The notes under the pieces are model-generated. The model was not told the DNA's origin. It was given only the letters and a program-made list of their open reading frames with translations, and searched no databases. Below, piece after piece: positions 6,348 through 6,931 of a DNA stretch of 6,931 nucleotides. A program made the translations under genes and the position numbers. Every line of letters starts with the position of its first letter. The stretch's first letter is position 1. Source of the stretch: Roseovarius sp. (GTDB lineage Bacteria > Pseudomonadota > Alphaproteobacteria > Rhodobacterales > Rhodobacteraceae); contig JAASSQ010000157.1 of NCBI GenBank assembly GCA_021767845.1, forward strand, positions 1 to 6,931. The letters run 5' to 3'.

Positions 6348-6931
6348 GGTGTTTCCTTTCTAAGGGCCGCGATAGCATGAATGGTTTCGGGGTTACTGAT
6401 CGAGGACAGATCGCCGGGATCCTCGTCCAGGAAGGCCGCGCGCACGATCCGGCGCATGGTCTTCATGCTGCGGGTCTTGGGCAGCGCCTCGACAAAATGG
6501 ATCTCGCGCGGGCGGAAGGGCTTGGAGACGACCTCCCCCACCCGGTCCCTGAGCTGTTCGACGAGGGCGTCATCGGGCGACACACCCGGAGCCGCCACAC
6601 ACACGCAGACAACGGCCACGCCCTTGATGTCATCAGGCGCGGCAATCGCTGCGGCATCCACCACCTGTCCCGTCTCGGTCAGGGCCGCCTCGATCTCGGG
6701 CGGGCCGATGCGTTTGCCGGCGATGTTCAGCGTGTCGTCCGACCGGCCCAGGATATACCATGTCCCGTCCGGATCGCAGCGCACCCAGTCACCGTGCCGC
6801 CAGAGGCCGGGGAAGGTGGACCAGTAGGTTTCAAGGTAGCGATCGCGGTCCCCCCAGATGGCCGGGGTCAGACCCAGAGGCGGCTGGGTCACGACCAGTT
6901 CGCCGACCTCGCCCGGTGCGGCTTCGCTGCC
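6344..6931 (-). CDS. AMP-forming acyl-CoA synthetase, C-terminal part (5' end outside window)
   Basis: Adenylate-forming ligase that activates a carboxylic acid with ATP and CoA to acyl-CoA. Only the last 195 residues are visible; a full enzyme of the acetyl-CoA synthetase-like group would be about 550-650. Visible in order: a GEVGELV stretch at the cut end, WRHGDWVRCDPDGTWYILGR (44-63 of the visible part), the hinge motif GRSDDTLNIAGKRIGPPEIE (62-81), and the C-terminal catalytic loop LPKTRSMKTMRR (150-161). The lysine at 157 is the one needed for adenylation and often acetylated; the residue before it is Met, where acetyl-CoA synthetase has Gly. The closing DPGDLSSISNPETI (171-184) is typical of acetyl-CoA synthetase-like enzymes. 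First visible gene of the operon, with its stop overlapping the next start. Acid substrate unknown; the visible part does not include the acyl pocket. Confidence 0.92.
   Translation of the reverse strand, partial: GSEAAPGEVGELVVTQPPLGLTPAIWGDRDRYLETYWSTFPGLWRHGDWVRCDPDGTWYILGRSDDTLNIAGKRIGPPEIEAALTETGQVVDAAAIAAPDDIKGVAVVCVCVAAPGVSPDDALVEQLRDRVGEVVSKPFRPREIHFVEALPKTRSMKTMRRIVRAAFLDEDPGDLSSISNPETIHAIAALRKETP

Noticed and set aside
1..6931. Mobile element, CRISPR array, tRNA or attachment site
   Set aside because: I saw no transposase or integrase motif, no regularly spaced direct repeats, no cloverleaf pattern and no terminal inverted repeats with target duplication.

Overview
The window is GC-rich, densely coding bacterial DNA. 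The codon bias (strong G/C at third positions) and the style of the proteins fit an alphaproteobacterium, most likely of the Rhodobacteraceae type. This is inferred from composition and protein style; no RNA gene or other phylogenetic marker is present.

Layout, left to right. (1) Bases 1-1176, minus strand: an acyl-CoA dehydrogenase that runs off the left edge with nearly its whole length visible. It resembles the cyclohexanecarboxyl-CoA dehydrogenase (AliB) type and has Asp where most family members have the catalytic Glu. (2) Bases 1177-1271: a divergent promoter region with a 16-bp palindrome that overlaps a possible -35 box for the dehydrogenase and lies just upstream of fadH. (3) Bases 1272-3305, plus strand: a complete fadH, 2,4-dienoyl-CoA reductase, with all expected cofactor and catalytic residues. 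(4) Bases 3306-3630: a 325-base gap holding a GC-rich stem-loop (probable fadH terminator), an AT-rich stretch enclosed by an 8-bp inverted repeat, and a second inverted repeat just before the next gene. (5) Bases 3631-4206, plus strand: a WrbA-like flavodoxin-fold protein. (6) Bases 4207-4300: a convergent intergenic region with a GC-rich hairpin. (7) Bases 6931 down to 4301, minus strand: a compact operon read right to left, consisting of an AMP-forming acyl-CoA synthetase (5' end beyond the window), an NmrA-type NAD(P)-binding protein, an AraC-type regulator and a PaaI-type hotdog thioesterase. Its junctions are a 4-base overlap, a 17-base overlap and a 9-base gap.

Taken together the genes can activate an acid to its CoA thioester (synthetase), oxidise it (acyl-CoA dehydrogenase), reduce conjugated dienoyl-CoA intermediates (FadH) and release CoA from dead-end products (thioesterase). 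A regulator sits inside the operon, and two further redox proteins of the quinone/flavin reductase type are present. This reads as a catabolic cluster for an unusual carboxylic acid, possibly alicyclic, aromatic-derived or unsaturated. The substrate is not shown by the sequence. I found no mobile element, CRISPR array, tRNA or rRNA, and no clear evidence of an entirely new system. The most interesting points are the Asp substitution, the shared operator and the structured gap before the flavodoxin gene.
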